From JADKHC01 sp047600805 (lineage in GTDB: Bacteria; Verrucomicrobiota; Verrucomicrobiia; Opitutales; Opitutaceae): 64,000 nucleotides of DNA. The stretch spans positions 1,054,001 through 1,118,000 of the forward strand of contig JASGKG010000001.1 of the NCBI GenBank assembly GCA_047600805.1. Direction: 5' to 3'. The notes below the pieces were generated by a model that saw only the letters and a list, made by a program, of their open reading frames with translations, did no database searches and was not told the DNA's origin. Positions within the stretch are counted from its first letter, which is position 1, and each line of letters begins with the position of its first letter. Below are positions 24,484 to 32,481 of the stretch, piece by piece. The position numbers were made by a program, and so were the translations under genes.

Positions 24484-26145
24484 TTAACGGGATAAAGTCA
24501 CGGCTTCGACGGGGTGAGCGCTTTCGGACCCGGCCTGCTCGGTTGAAATAGCACCGAGAGCCGCCTCAAGGGCCTGGACGCCGATCGGTTTTGTCAAATG
24601 GGCCTTGAATCCAGCGGCGTAGCTGCGGGCGATGTCGCCCTCGGTGCCGTAACCGGAGAGTGCGATGGCGTGAAGGGCAGGGTGCGAGCGAAGAAGATCC
24701 ATCAGATCGTAACCATGGCCGTCGGGAAGCCCGAGATCGGAGAGGACGATATCGAAGGTTTGCGTTTCCAGCTGGGTGCGCGCTTCGGCCAGCGTGGAGG
24801 CGAAAGAAACCTCGTAACCGCGACGCCGGAGGAGCTGTGCGAGCGACGTTCGTGTGGGGCCATGATCTTCGACCACGAGAAGCTTTTTGTTTCCGCCGCA
24901 AGGCGCGTGCACCACGGCGGGGGTGTTCGGTTCGGGTTCGATGGGTTCTGCAGCCGCGAGCGGAAATGTAAGAACAAACGACGCGCCAGTTCCCGGACCG
25001 TCGCTGTGTGCCGTGATGGTGCCGTGGTGGAGTTCCACGAGCTTCCGAGAGATTGCGAGTCCGAGTCCGAGACCACCGAACCGATGACCACCGGCAGCAA
25101 CGTTTCTCCCTTGGGCAAACGCATCGAAGATTCGCGTTAAGTCCGCGGACTCCATTCCCGCACCGTCGTCGGCTATGCGTACGACGAGGGCGGAATCGCG
25201 ATTGAACGTCTCGATCCAGATATGGCCGGCCGGTGCGGTGAATTTCGTCGCGTTTTTGATCACGTTCCAAAACACCTGCTGCAAGCGAGTGAGGTCTCCC
25301 AGAATCATCGATCGATATGCGGCCAAGGTGGATTTCACATTCAGCTTCTTTTGGATCATTTCCGCTTCCGTCGTCGCAAAGGCGGCTCGAATGGCATCGT
25401 GCGCGTCGAGGCGGTGCAGATCGAGCTTCAGCTTGTCGTGAGTGATTCGAGTGAGGTCGAGAAGGTCGTCGATGAGCTGAGCCTCGAGCGCGACGTTGCG
25501 CGCGATCTGTTCAAAATCGGAACGAACCCGTTCGGGCAACGACGCGTCAGAGGCGGCATCCGTGGCGAGCAGGAGCGCAGGATTCAAAGGAGTGCGGAGC
25601 TCGTGGGAGAGAGCAGCGAGAAATTCATCCTTAGCCTGGCTGGCGCGCTGAGCGGTATCACGGGCCTCGACGACGTCCTTGAGAAGCCTTTGCACCTCGT
25701 ATTGTCGGCGGCGCGACCGCAACGCCACTTCGATCATTCTGACCAACGTGTCGGGCCGGAAAGGACGCTCGAGGAGGGAAATATTGACGTTTGTGGCGGT
25801 AGAAAGACGTTCGGCTTGTCGTTGGCCCTGAGAGGTTCGACTTGAGACGACGGTGACCGGCAAGTCCGACCAAGGCGGCTGCGTTTTGAGCAAGCCGAAC
25901 AACCGTTCGGCGCTGGCGGACGTGAGAGCCTCTTCCGCGACGAGAATGGCGCCGCAACCTTCGAGCGTCTTTGCACAGAGCTCAGCGATACTGCTTACGA
26001 CGATCGACTTGAAGCCGGCATCGGTGAGGAAGGTGCGTGTGAGACGCGAGTCGTTCGCAGTCGGCGCCAGCACGAGGATCCGCTCCCGCACTTCCGGGGG
26101 AATTTCCCTCGGCCAGGTTCCATGGAGTGGATCGGGTGGAGTCAT
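24484..26145 (-). CDS. Hybrid histidine kinase with N-terminal degenerate receiver
   Basis: This is a 553-residue cytoplasmic kinase without transmembrane segments. Residues ~20-140 look like a receiver domain, but the strand where the phosphoacceptor Asp is expected reads Leu-Val-Ala-Glu-Glu, so it is probably a pseudo-receiver. HisKA has Ala-Leu-Ser-His-Glu-Leu-Arg-Thr-Pro near residue 180; the HATPase N-box is Asn-Val-Ile-Lys-Asn-Ala-Thr-Lys-Phe. A standard receiver with Val-Leu-Ser-Asp-Leu-Gly-Leu-Pro-Asp is at the C-terminus. It starts 8 bp after the KaiC-like gene stops, so the two form an operon and likely one signalling route. Confidence 0.88.
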   Translation of the reverse strand: MTPPDPLHGTWPREIPPEVRERILVLAPTANDSRLTRTFLTDAGFKSIVVSSIAELCAKTLEGCGAILVAEEALTSASAERLFGLLKTQPPWSDLPVTVVSSRTSQGQRQAERLSTATNVNISLLERPFRPDTLVRMIEVALRSRRRQYEVQRLLKDVVEARDTAQRASQAKDEFLAALSHELRTPLNPALLLATDAASDASLPERVRSDFEQIARNVALEAQLIDDLLDLTRITHDKLKLDLHRLDAHDAIRAAFATTEAEMIQKKLNVKSTLAAYRSMILGDLTRLQQVFWNVIKNATKFTAPAGHIWIETFNRDSALVVRIADDGAGMESADLTRIFDAFAQGRNVAAGGHRFGGLGLGLAISRKLVELHHGTITAHSDGPGTGASFVLTFPLAAAEPIEPEPNTPAVVHAPCGGNKKLLVVEDHGPTRTSLAQLLRRRGYEVSFASTLAEARTQLETQTFDIVLSDLGLPDGHGYDLMDLLRSHPALHAIALSGYGTEGDIARSYAAGFKAHLTKPIGVQALEAALGAISTEQAGSESAHPVEAVTLSR

Positions 26146-26153
26146 GGGAGTAC

Positions 26154-27635
26154 CTACGGCCGACCGGCGTCGTTGATTTGGGGACAGCCGGTGAGAACAC
26201 CGGTGAGTCCGGTGAGTGGGGGGCCGACGCGGACACCCTCGCTTCCCATTGTGAGTTCCCGAATGGTTCGTTCATGGCGGCCACTGCGTTTTTTAATCAC
26301 GGAAATCACCTGCCGCACTTCTCCCTTCAACTCGAAGTACCGCAAGAAAACGACGGCATCTGCGAGATACGTAAGATCGACGGGAGACTGCACAGTGCCG
26401 ACGACGCCTTGTTGCGCCAGGACGCCGAGGGTGAGAACGCCTTGTTGGTTGAGGAACGCGAACAGCTCGTGAAGCTGGAGGACTAAATGCCTCTCGTCAG
26501 GCATCGCATGAAACAAGCCATTGAGACTATCGATGATGACCATCCGCGTGCCCTCATGCTGAACCTTTTGTTTAACAGTGAAGGCGAGCTCTCCGGGGGA
26601 AATCTCCGCAGGATCGATCTGATGTATTTCGATCTTCTTTTCGCGGGCGAAGCGCTCGATCGGCAGCCCTAGTCCGCCGGCACGAGTCAACAACGTGTGG
26701 AGCACCTCGTCGAAAGTGAAATAGAGCACGCGCTCTCCCCGATGCGCGGCAGCTGCGGCGAAGTGGAGCGCGAGTGATGATTTTCCCGTTCCGGACGGGC
26801 CCATAAAAATCGTGTTTGTGCCAGGGTCCAGGCCGCCGCCGAGAAGGCTATCCAAATTCTCAATACTGGACGTGACCGGCTTGCTATTGAAGGTTGTATG
26901 GTGCTCGGAGGCGATGAGGCGGGGAAAAACGATGAGCCCGCCCGTGCGGAGCAGAATGTCGTGAGTGCCCTCGCGAAACCGAACTCCACGGATCTTTTCA
27001 ACGCGTAAATGACGGCGTGTGACCCCGTAGCTCGGGGCATTTTTCAGCAGCAAGATGACACCGTGAGCGATACTGGCAACCTGTTCGTCCACGACCCCAT
27101 CTGCCGTGTGGTCGTCGAGCATCAATGCCGTACATTTTCGTCCGATGAAAAATTGTTTCAGGTGCAGCACCTGCCGCCGGTAACGCAGAGGCGTCTCCGA
27201 CAAGAGCCGCAATTCCGAGAGAGAATCGAACACCACGCGGTCTGGCTTTACGCGCTCGACTTCGGATAACAGCATCTTAGTGGTGCGGTGTAGTTCGACC
27301 TCGGAAGGACTGAAGAAACTGCTGTCGGTTTCCTCCTTTATCTGCGCTTCGAGAGCCGAGAGTTCGAAGACGTGCAGATCGGACAAACTCCAGCCGTGCG
27401 ACGACGCGACTTGTTCCAATTCATCCTTGGTTTCGGACAAAGTGACATAGAGCACCGTTTCCCCCGTTCGATGCCCTTCGAGAAGGAATTGGAGACCGAG
27501 CGTGGTTTTGCCAACGCCTGGATCGCCGAGAATCAAGTAGAGCCGATTTCGCGGAAGTCCGCCGTTGAGGATATCGTCGAGCCCGGGAATGCCGGTTTTG
27601 CACGGCGCATGCTCGGCTTTTGTCAAAATGGACAT
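26154..27635 (-). CDS. KaiC-like tandem RecA-fold ATPase
   Basis: This is a 493-residue protein of the KaiC/RadA-like ATPase family with two P-loop domains. Walker A of the first is Gly-Asp-Pro-Gly-Val-Gly-Lys-Thr at residues 37-44, of the second Gly-Pro-Ser-Gly-Thr-Gly-Lys-Ser near residue 276. The C-terminal Val-Ile-Lys-Lys-Arg-Ser-Gly-Arg-His-Glu-Arg-Thr stretch is typical of non-clock KaiC homologues. No KaiA or KaiB gene is near. Its operon partner is the hybrid kinase immediately downstream, so a regulatory ATPase feeding a kinase is more likely than a clock. Confidence 0.9.
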   Translation of the reverse strand: MSILTKAEHAPCKTGIPGLDDILNGGLPRNRLYLILGDPGVGKTTLGLQFLLEGHRTGETVLYVTLSETKDELEQVASSHGWSLSDLHVFELSALEAQIKEETDSSFFSPSEVELHRTTKMLLSEVERVKPDRVVFDSLSELRLLSETPLRYRRQVLHLKQFFIGRKCTALMLDDHTADGVVDEQVASIAHGVILLLKNAPSYGVTRRHLRVEKIRGVRFREGTHDILLRTGGLIVFPRLIASEHHTTFNSKPVTSSIENLDSLLGGGLDPGTNTIFMGPSGTGKSSLALHFAAAAAHRGERVLYFTFDEVLHTLLTRAGGLGLPIERFAREKKIEIHQIDPAEISPGELAFTVKQKVQHEGTRMVIIDSLNGLFHAMPDERHLVLQLHELFAFLNQQGVLTLGVLAQQGVVGTVQSPVDLTYLADAVVFLRYFELKGEVRQVISVIKKRSGRHERTIRELTMGSEGVRVGPPLTGLTGVLTGCPQINDAGRP

Positions 27636-27904
27636 GTGAAGTTGGACCTTGGTGTGTATTTATTCTGGATTAAACGAAACGAGCAGCCGCAAGCTGCCGA
27701 CGAGGAGGCGTTGCGACGAAGCACGGCTCTTGAGAGCGACGAACCCTTTTAACTGGGCTGAGGATTCGCGTGAAATCGAGTTTTCGGCGGTCGGAAAATT
27801 ACCCGCGCGTGTATTCGGAGGAATTCCGGTGAAAAGGGGTTCCTTACAGGCCGCGCGGTGGATTCCGTGCTGTTCTCGGCAGTTCGCTACGAAAGCCAGG
27901 CTGC

Positions 27905-28363
27905 TCAGCAGGTTTTACAGCAGACCTTCTTTTCCGGGATCAGCGTTTTCTGAACCAAGACGATGTCTTCCCGTGCGGTCCAGCGTTCGTGCAACCAGAA
28001 TTCACGGCCAGCCTTGTTGGCAGCCATCAGGAAGAGATTGCACTTCGCGATTTTTAGCGCGGCGAGCTTGTCCAAGCAGGTATTCACCAGTGCACGACCA
28101 ATGCCCTTTTTCCGGTGCGCTGGAGTGACGGCAAGGTGGTGCAAGTAGCCGCGGCGACCGTCGTGCCCGCAGAGGACCGTGGCGAGCAACGAGCCGCTGG
28201 CGTCGCAGGCGACCTGGCTCAAACCAGGGTTTCGGTCGAGGAAGAAGGTGATTGCTTCGCGTGTGTCTGATTCGCCGAGGCCCATGCCCTCTGTCTTCGC
28301 CCAAAGCGCATAAGCCGCCTCGTAGTCGGCGATCGTCATGGGACGCAAGGTGAAATCGGCCAT
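27905..28363 (-). CDS. GNAT family N-acetyltransferase
   Basis: This is a 152-residue acetyltransferase that uses acetyl-CoA. Motif A is seen as Val-Thr-Pro-Ala-His-Arg-Lys-Lys-Gly-Ile-Gly-Arg-Ala-Leu, preceded by the beta-strand Tyr-Leu-His-His-Leu-Ala-Val. The first ~20 residues (Thr-Leu-Arg-Pro-Met-Thr-Ile-Ala-Asp-Tyr) are the usual GNAT opening. The substrate is unknown. It lies 13 bp downstream of the stop-side of nothing else on its strand except kup, which ends after it; the two are in the same orientation with kup upstream. Confidence 0.9.
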   Translation of the reverse strand: MADFTLRPMTIADYEAAYALWAKTEGMGLGESDTREAITFFLDRNPGLSQVACDASGSLLATVLCGHDGRRGYLHHLAVTPAHRKKGIGRALVNTCLDKLAALKIAKCNLFLMAANKAGREFWLHERWTAREDIVLVQKTLIPEKKVCCKTC

Positions 28364-28376
28364 GGGCAGCTAGCGG

Positions 28377-30263
28377 TTACAACTGGATCGGCAGGCCCAG
28401 TTCGATGATCTGGGTGGGCGGGATTTTGTAATAGTCCTTTGCCGGGCGGGCATTGCGGCTGAGGAACGCGTAAAAGCCTTTTTCCCATTCCCACATTTGC
28501 GCTTCGCCGCCGCTCACGACCATCTCTCGATTGAAGTAATAGGTGGTTTCGCGTGGTTTGATCGCGCAGCCGCGTTCGCGGATCATGTCCATCAACATCG
28601 CGCAGTCCGGAGATTCCATGTAGCCGTAGCGCCCGACGGCGCGCCAGACACCCTCGCCGATGTGCTTCAGATCGAGCCGCTCTTCGCCGGGCACGACCGG
28701 CACCTCCTCGGTGATCACGCTCAACAGCACGACTGTCTGCTGAAGACTCTTATTCGCCTTCAAGTGATGGAGCAATGCGAGGGGAGTGCCGTGTGGGTTT
28801 CCGGCCATGAAAACGGCGCTGCCCGAAACACGCGCGATGCGCGGACTTTTGACGATGGAGACGAGCTCGTCTTCGGTGACTTCGTTGCCGTAAACGCGGC
28901 GGACGATTTCGTTCTTTCCGGTTTTCCACGTGTGCATGATGGCGAGCACGATCGCGCCGATGGCAATCGGCAACCATCCGCCACCGGGAATCTTGTGGGC
29001 ATTCGAATAGAGGAGCGCCGCATCAAAAACCAAGAACGTGCATACGAGCAGCAGCGATTTCCACAGCGGCCATTTCCAGCAAATGCGGGTGACGCGGAAG
29101 AATGCAAACGACGTGATCGCCATCGTGCCCGTCACTGCGATACCGTATGCGGCGGCGAGGCCTGAAACGGATTTGAACGTGAAGACCACCCAAATGGTGC
29201 AGATCGCCAGCGCCCAATTTATGAACGGCAGATAAATTTGTCCGGCGTGTTCAGCGTTGGTGTGAGCGATTTTGAGACGAGGAAAATAGCCGAGCTGGAT
29301 GGCCTGGCGCGTCAGCGAAAACGTTCCGGAAATCAGGGCTTGGCTGGCGATGATCGCCGCGGCAATCGAAAGGATCACCAGTCCGACGCGCATCGGGCCG
29401 AACGGCGCGAGTTCGAAAAACGGGTTGGCCGTGCTGCCCGGGTGTGAAAGCGCCCACGCGCCCTGGCCAAAGTAGTTCAACACCAGCCCGGGGCACACGA
29501 CCGCGATCCACGCGCGAGTGATGTAGCGTCGACCAAAATGGCCCATATCGGCATAGAGCGCTTCGGCACCGGTAATACACAGCACCAACGAACCCAGGAT
29601 CGCTGTGGCGTCGCCGGGATTCGAAAACAGGAAGTTGAGGCCGAGCAGGGGATTGACCGCGCGGAACACTTCTGGCGCTTCGAAAATGTGCCAGACGCCG
29701 AGAGCCGCCAGTGCGCCGAACCACAACAGCATGACAGGACCAAATATCCGGCCGATCGCGTGCGTTCCCGACTTCTGAACGAGGAAAAGAGCAGCTAAAA
29801 TAACCACGGCCACCGGCAGGACCCAGTCCTTCATATGTGGATTGAGACTGCCGAAACCCTCTGCGGCACCGAGCACTGAGATCGCCGGCGTGATCACACC
29901 GTCGCCGTACAGGAGGGCGGCGCCGGCAAGAATAATGATGGTCGTGATGCCGACGCCCTTTTTTGCAGCCTTCGGCATGGCCAGAGCGAGCAAAGCAAAA
30001 ATTCCGCCTTCGCCACGGTTGTCCGCGCGCATGACGAAGAGCAGGTATTTAAAAGACACTTCAAACATCAGCGCCCAAAAGATAAGCGAGAGCACGCCGA
30101 GCACGCCCTCCGCATGGGTCACCGCCGATGACGTGTGCTTGAGGCACTCGCTCATCGTGTAAAGCGGGCTGGTGCCGATGTCTCCGAATACGACGCCCAA
30201 GGCAGCCAGGGTAAGGGCGAGATGCGCGGGCCGCTTCGGTTGGTCAGACTCGGGAGTGGACAT
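28377..30263 (-). CDS. kup: Low-affinity K+ transporter Kup
   Basis: This is a 628-residue KUP/HAK/KT family potassium uptake protein. The N-terminus has the family motif Gly-Val-Val-Phe-Gly-Asp-Ile-Gly-Thr-Ser-Pro-Leu-Tyr-Thr in the first transmembrane helix; about twelve helices follow (to residue ~440) and then a cytoplasmic C-terminal domain. The ATG at 30263 is chosen because the motif lies 20-odd residues from it; the frame extends upstream to 30377 over the divergent promoter. KUP carriers are K+/H+ symporters. The GNAT gene follows 13 bp after the stop. Confidence 0.95.
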   Translation of the reverse strand: MSTPESDQPKRPAHLALTLAALGVVFGDIGTSPLYTMSECLKHTSSAVTHAEGVLGVLSLIFWALMFEVSFKYLLFVMRADNRGEGGIFALLALAMPKAAKKGVGITTIIILAGAALLYGDGVITPAISVLGAAEGFGSLNPHMKDWVLPVAVVILAALFLVQKSGTHAIGRIFGPVMLLWFGALAALGVWHIFEAPEVFRAVNPLLGLNFLFSNPGDATAILGSLVLCITGAEALYADMGHFGRRYITRAWIAVVCPGLVLNYFGQGAWALSHPGSTANPFFELAPFGPMRVGLVILSIAAAIIASQALISGTFSLTRQAIQLGYFPRLKIAHTNAEHAGQIYLPFINWALAICTIWVVFTFKSVSGLAAAYGIAVTGTMAITSFAFFRVTRICWKWPLWKSLLLVCTFLVFDAALLYSNAHKIPGGGWLPIAIGAIVLAIMHTWKTGKNEIVRRVYGNEVTEDELVSIVKSPRIARVSGSAVFMAGNPHGTPLALLHHLKANKSLQQTVVLLSVITEEVPVVPGEERLDLKHIGEGVWRAVGRYGYMESPDCAMLMDMIRERGCAIKPRETTYYFNREMVVSGGEAQMWEWEKGFYAFLSRNARPAKDYYKIPPTQIIELGLPIQL

Positions 30264-30288
30264 GGAAGATGCTGACTTACTGAAATCT

Positions 30289-30310
30289 AAGGGCTTAGTC
30301 CAAGCCCTTT
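30289..30310. other. Hairpin in kup leader
   Basis: The palindrome AAGGGCTT / AAGCCCTT with a short loop lies between kup (minus) and menB (plus), 26 bp upstream of the kup start. It could form an RNA hairpin in the kup leader or be a binding site. K+ transporter leaders are sometimes controlled by riboswitches, but nothing resembling the ydaO fold is visible in so short a leader. Confidence 0.35.
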
Positions 30311-30382
30311 GTGGCGGCCATGAAAAATTGATTGCAATGCGAGCTTGCGTCTCATTCGGACGCCTTTTCCGCTTCAAAGATC

Positions 30383-31219
30383 ATGACTTTACCCAACTGG
30401 AAAAGCACGGGCAACTACACCGACATCCTCTATCACAAGGCCGACGGCATCGCGAAAATCACCATCAACCGGCCGGAAAAACGCAACGCGTTCCGTCCCG
30501 AAACGGCTTTCGAACTTTACAACGCTCTCATTGATGCGCGCGAGGATCAATCTGTCGGTGTGGTTTTGTTGACCGGCGCTGGTCCGCACAAAGACGGCAA
30601 ATACGCCTTCTGCTCCGGCGGCGACCAAAGCGTGCGCGGCCACGCAGGCTACGTCGGCGGCGACGGCGTTCCCCGCCTCAATATCCTCGACGTACAGAAG
30701 CTCATCCGCTCGATGCCGAAGGTCGTCATCGCGCTTGTCGCGGGGTACGCGATTGGTGGCGGGCATGTTTTGCATCTGGTCTGCGACCTGACGATCGCTG
30801 CGGACAACGGCATTTTCGGCCAAGTCGGCCCCAAGATGGGCAGCTTCGACGGTGGCTTCGGCTCCAGTTACCTTGCGCGCATTGTGGGGCAGAAAAAGGC
30901 CCGTGAGATTTGGTATTTGTGCCGCCAATACAACGCGCAGCAGGCGCTCGAAATGGGTCTGGTGAATACGGTGGTTCCTGTCGCCGAACTTGAGGCCGAA
31001 GGCGTGAAATGGGCCCGCGAAATCCTTGGGCACAGCCCGCTGGCGATTCGCTGCCTGAAGAGCGCTTTTAACGCCGATGTTGACGGACAATCCGGCCTGC
31101 AGGAATTGGCCGGCAACGCCACGCTTCTCTATTACATGACGGACGAGGCGAAGGAATTTCACCGGGCGCAGCGCGAAAAACGCCGTCCCGAAGCTCGGAA
31201 ATTCCCGTGGCTACCGTGA
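30383..31219 (+). CDS. menB: 1,4-dihydroxy-2-naphthoyl-CoA synthase
   Basis: This is a 278-residue crotonase-fold enzyme that closes the naphthoate ring from o-succinylbenzoyl-CoA in menaquinone synthesis. Seen are Ile-Asn-Arg-Pro-Glu-Lys-Arg-Asn-Ala-Phe, the oxyanion-hole region Phe-Cys-Ser-Gly-Gly-Asp-Gln and the MenB-specific Gly-Pro-Lys-Met-Gly-Ser-Phe-Asp-Gly-Gly-Phe-Gly, plus the C-terminal Arg-Lys-Phe-Pro-Trp. The ATG at 30383 is preferred over the frame opening at 30332. No other men genes are in the window. It overlaps the convergent LacI-type gene by nine bases. Confidence 0.95.
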   Translation: MTLPNWKSTGNYTDILYHKADGIAKITINRPEKRNAFRPETAFELYNALIDAREDQSVGVVLLTGAGPHKDGKYAFCSGGDQSVRGHAGYVGGDGVPRLNILDVQKLIRSMPKVVIALVAGYAIGGGHVLHLVCDLTIAADNGIFGQVGPKMGSFDGGFGSSYLARIVGQKKAREIWYLCRQYNAQQALEMGLVNTVVPVAELEAEGVKWAREILGHSPLAIRCLKSAFNADVDGQSGLQELAGNATLLYYMTDEAKEFHRAQREKRRPEARKFPWLP

Positions 31220-32272
31220 GCGCGTAGGCTTTTGGGCCGACCGCACAGGCGGCGCTTCCACGGGCCGCAACGAAGGACCTTCTTCCCAGCGCGCATGAAG
31301 TGTCGTGGTCGTCGGCCAGTCGGGACAGCCGTACTCGTTTCGTTGTAATTGGCCGATCACGAGCTCAACTGCGCGTGCTCCCAAGACGCGCGGCTGAAGA
31401 TCGATCGCTGCGCAGGGTCGTGTGCGATTTAGCGCGTTGAGACAGACATAACCGTGCTTGTCGGGAATGCGTGCGCCGCAGGACTCCATCCAGTCCATCG
31501 CAATGTCGTAGTGCCCGAGAACGACGTCGGGCTTGTGTGCTTTGAACCACGGACAGAACTCCTCCTTCACGTAATTATCCGCAAAGAGCACGGGAACTGG
31601 GTCGGGGAGGTTGTGGCTGAGAACAAAGGCGCGAAAGGCTGCGCTGTGCCGAAGCTTCAAACGATCGTCACGGCCTTTTTCCAGTATCAGGCCCGGCCGC
31701 TTGTAACCGCGTTGTAGCAACCGCTCAAGCAGGTCGGTCATCGAACGATAGTGATCCGGGCAAATCGCGTGAAGCGGTGGGTGTTCGATCACGCAGTCGG
31801 TGTAGATTCCCGCGAAGTTGGGCCAGTCGAGCGTTGAAAGATCCGGCGCTTCCCACGCCGGCAAAATCATGATTCCCCGCGTGCCGCGGGATTTTAAAAT
31901 TGTCTCTAGACGGTGGTACGACAACGCGGCCTCGCCGACGAGATATTCCTCGATCGTGAAGCCGAGTTCTTCGCCGCGGCGGCGCGCGCCAGCCAGAATC
32001 TGCCGAGGAAAAGGTCCGTGCGGTTTGCTCGGCTCGCTGATATCCACCGCGGCGAGCGTTCCTCGGAAAACGGCCCCTTGCGAACGGCGAAGGCCGGACA
32101 TCAAAACGCTCGTAAGCGGGTTGAGTTTATAGCCAACACGTTCTGCGGCTTCGATCACGCGGCGCGCCGTCTCGGGATCCACGCGCCCATGTCCACGCAG
32201 CGCGTCGGACACCGTGGTCGGCGACAAATGCAGTTCGTTCGCGAGAGATCTGATGGTGGGGGGACGAGCCAT
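31211..32272 (-). CDS. LacI family transcriptional regulator
   Basis: This is a 353-residue regulator. The N-terminal helix-turn-helix reads Thr-Ile-Arg-Ser-Leu-Ala-Asn-Glu-Leu-His-Leu-Ser-Pro-Thr-Thr-Val-Ser-Asp-Ala-Leu, followed by the hinge and a periplasmic-binding-protein-like effector domain to the end. The ATG at 32272 sits directly before the HTH. It is transcribed divergently from a TonB-dependent receptor, which is its likely target, so the effector is probably a sugar. A palindrome at 32325-32338 between them is a candidate operator. Confidence 0.92.
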   Translation of the reverse strand: MARPPTIRSLANELHLSPTTVSDALRGHGRVDPETARRVIEAAERVGYKLNPLTSVLMSGLRRSQGAVFRGTLAAVDISEPSKPHGPFPRQILAGARRRGEELGFTIEEYLVGEAALSYHRLETILKSRGTRGIMILPAWEAPDLSTLDWPNFAGIYTDCVIEHPPLHAICPDHYRSMTDLLERLLQRGYKRPGLILEKGRDDRLKLRHSAAFRAFVLSHNLPDPVPVLFADNYVKEEFCPWFKAHKPDVVLGHYDIAMDWMESCGARIPDKHGYVCLNALNRTRPCAAIDLQPRVLGARAVELVIGQLQRNEYGCPDWPTTTTLHARWEEGPSLRPVEAPPVRSAQKPTRSR

Positions 32273-32324
32273 GCCGAACTGTTCGGCACTCCAGTGAGTG
32301 GCGAAACGAATGCAACCTTTTTCT

Positions 32325-32338
32325 GTATGTCTGCATAC
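32325..32338. promoter_or_regulatory. Candidate LacI-type operator palindrome
   Basis: GTATG and CATAC form an inverted repeat separated by four bases in the region between the divergent lacI-type and TonB-receptor genes. LacI operators are usually palindromes with a central CG, which is not present here, so this is only a candidate. Confidence 0.3.
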
Positions 32339-32481
32339 CCACACCCCCACTGCTCCAGAAGATTATCGCGACTCCGCTTCTGTACCCGGCTCCTCCACCT
32401 AGCTGTTCACCGTCTGTCACGGCGGCGCATTGGAAAACTACACAAAAGATCTAAAATTTGTTCAGATCCACACCCAAACCT

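Noticed and set aside
30264..30382. c-di-AMP (ydaO) riboswitch in the kup leader
   Set aside because: The leader is too short and has a single simple hairpin, although a PgpH-like protein elsewhere in the window suggests c-di-AMP signalling.
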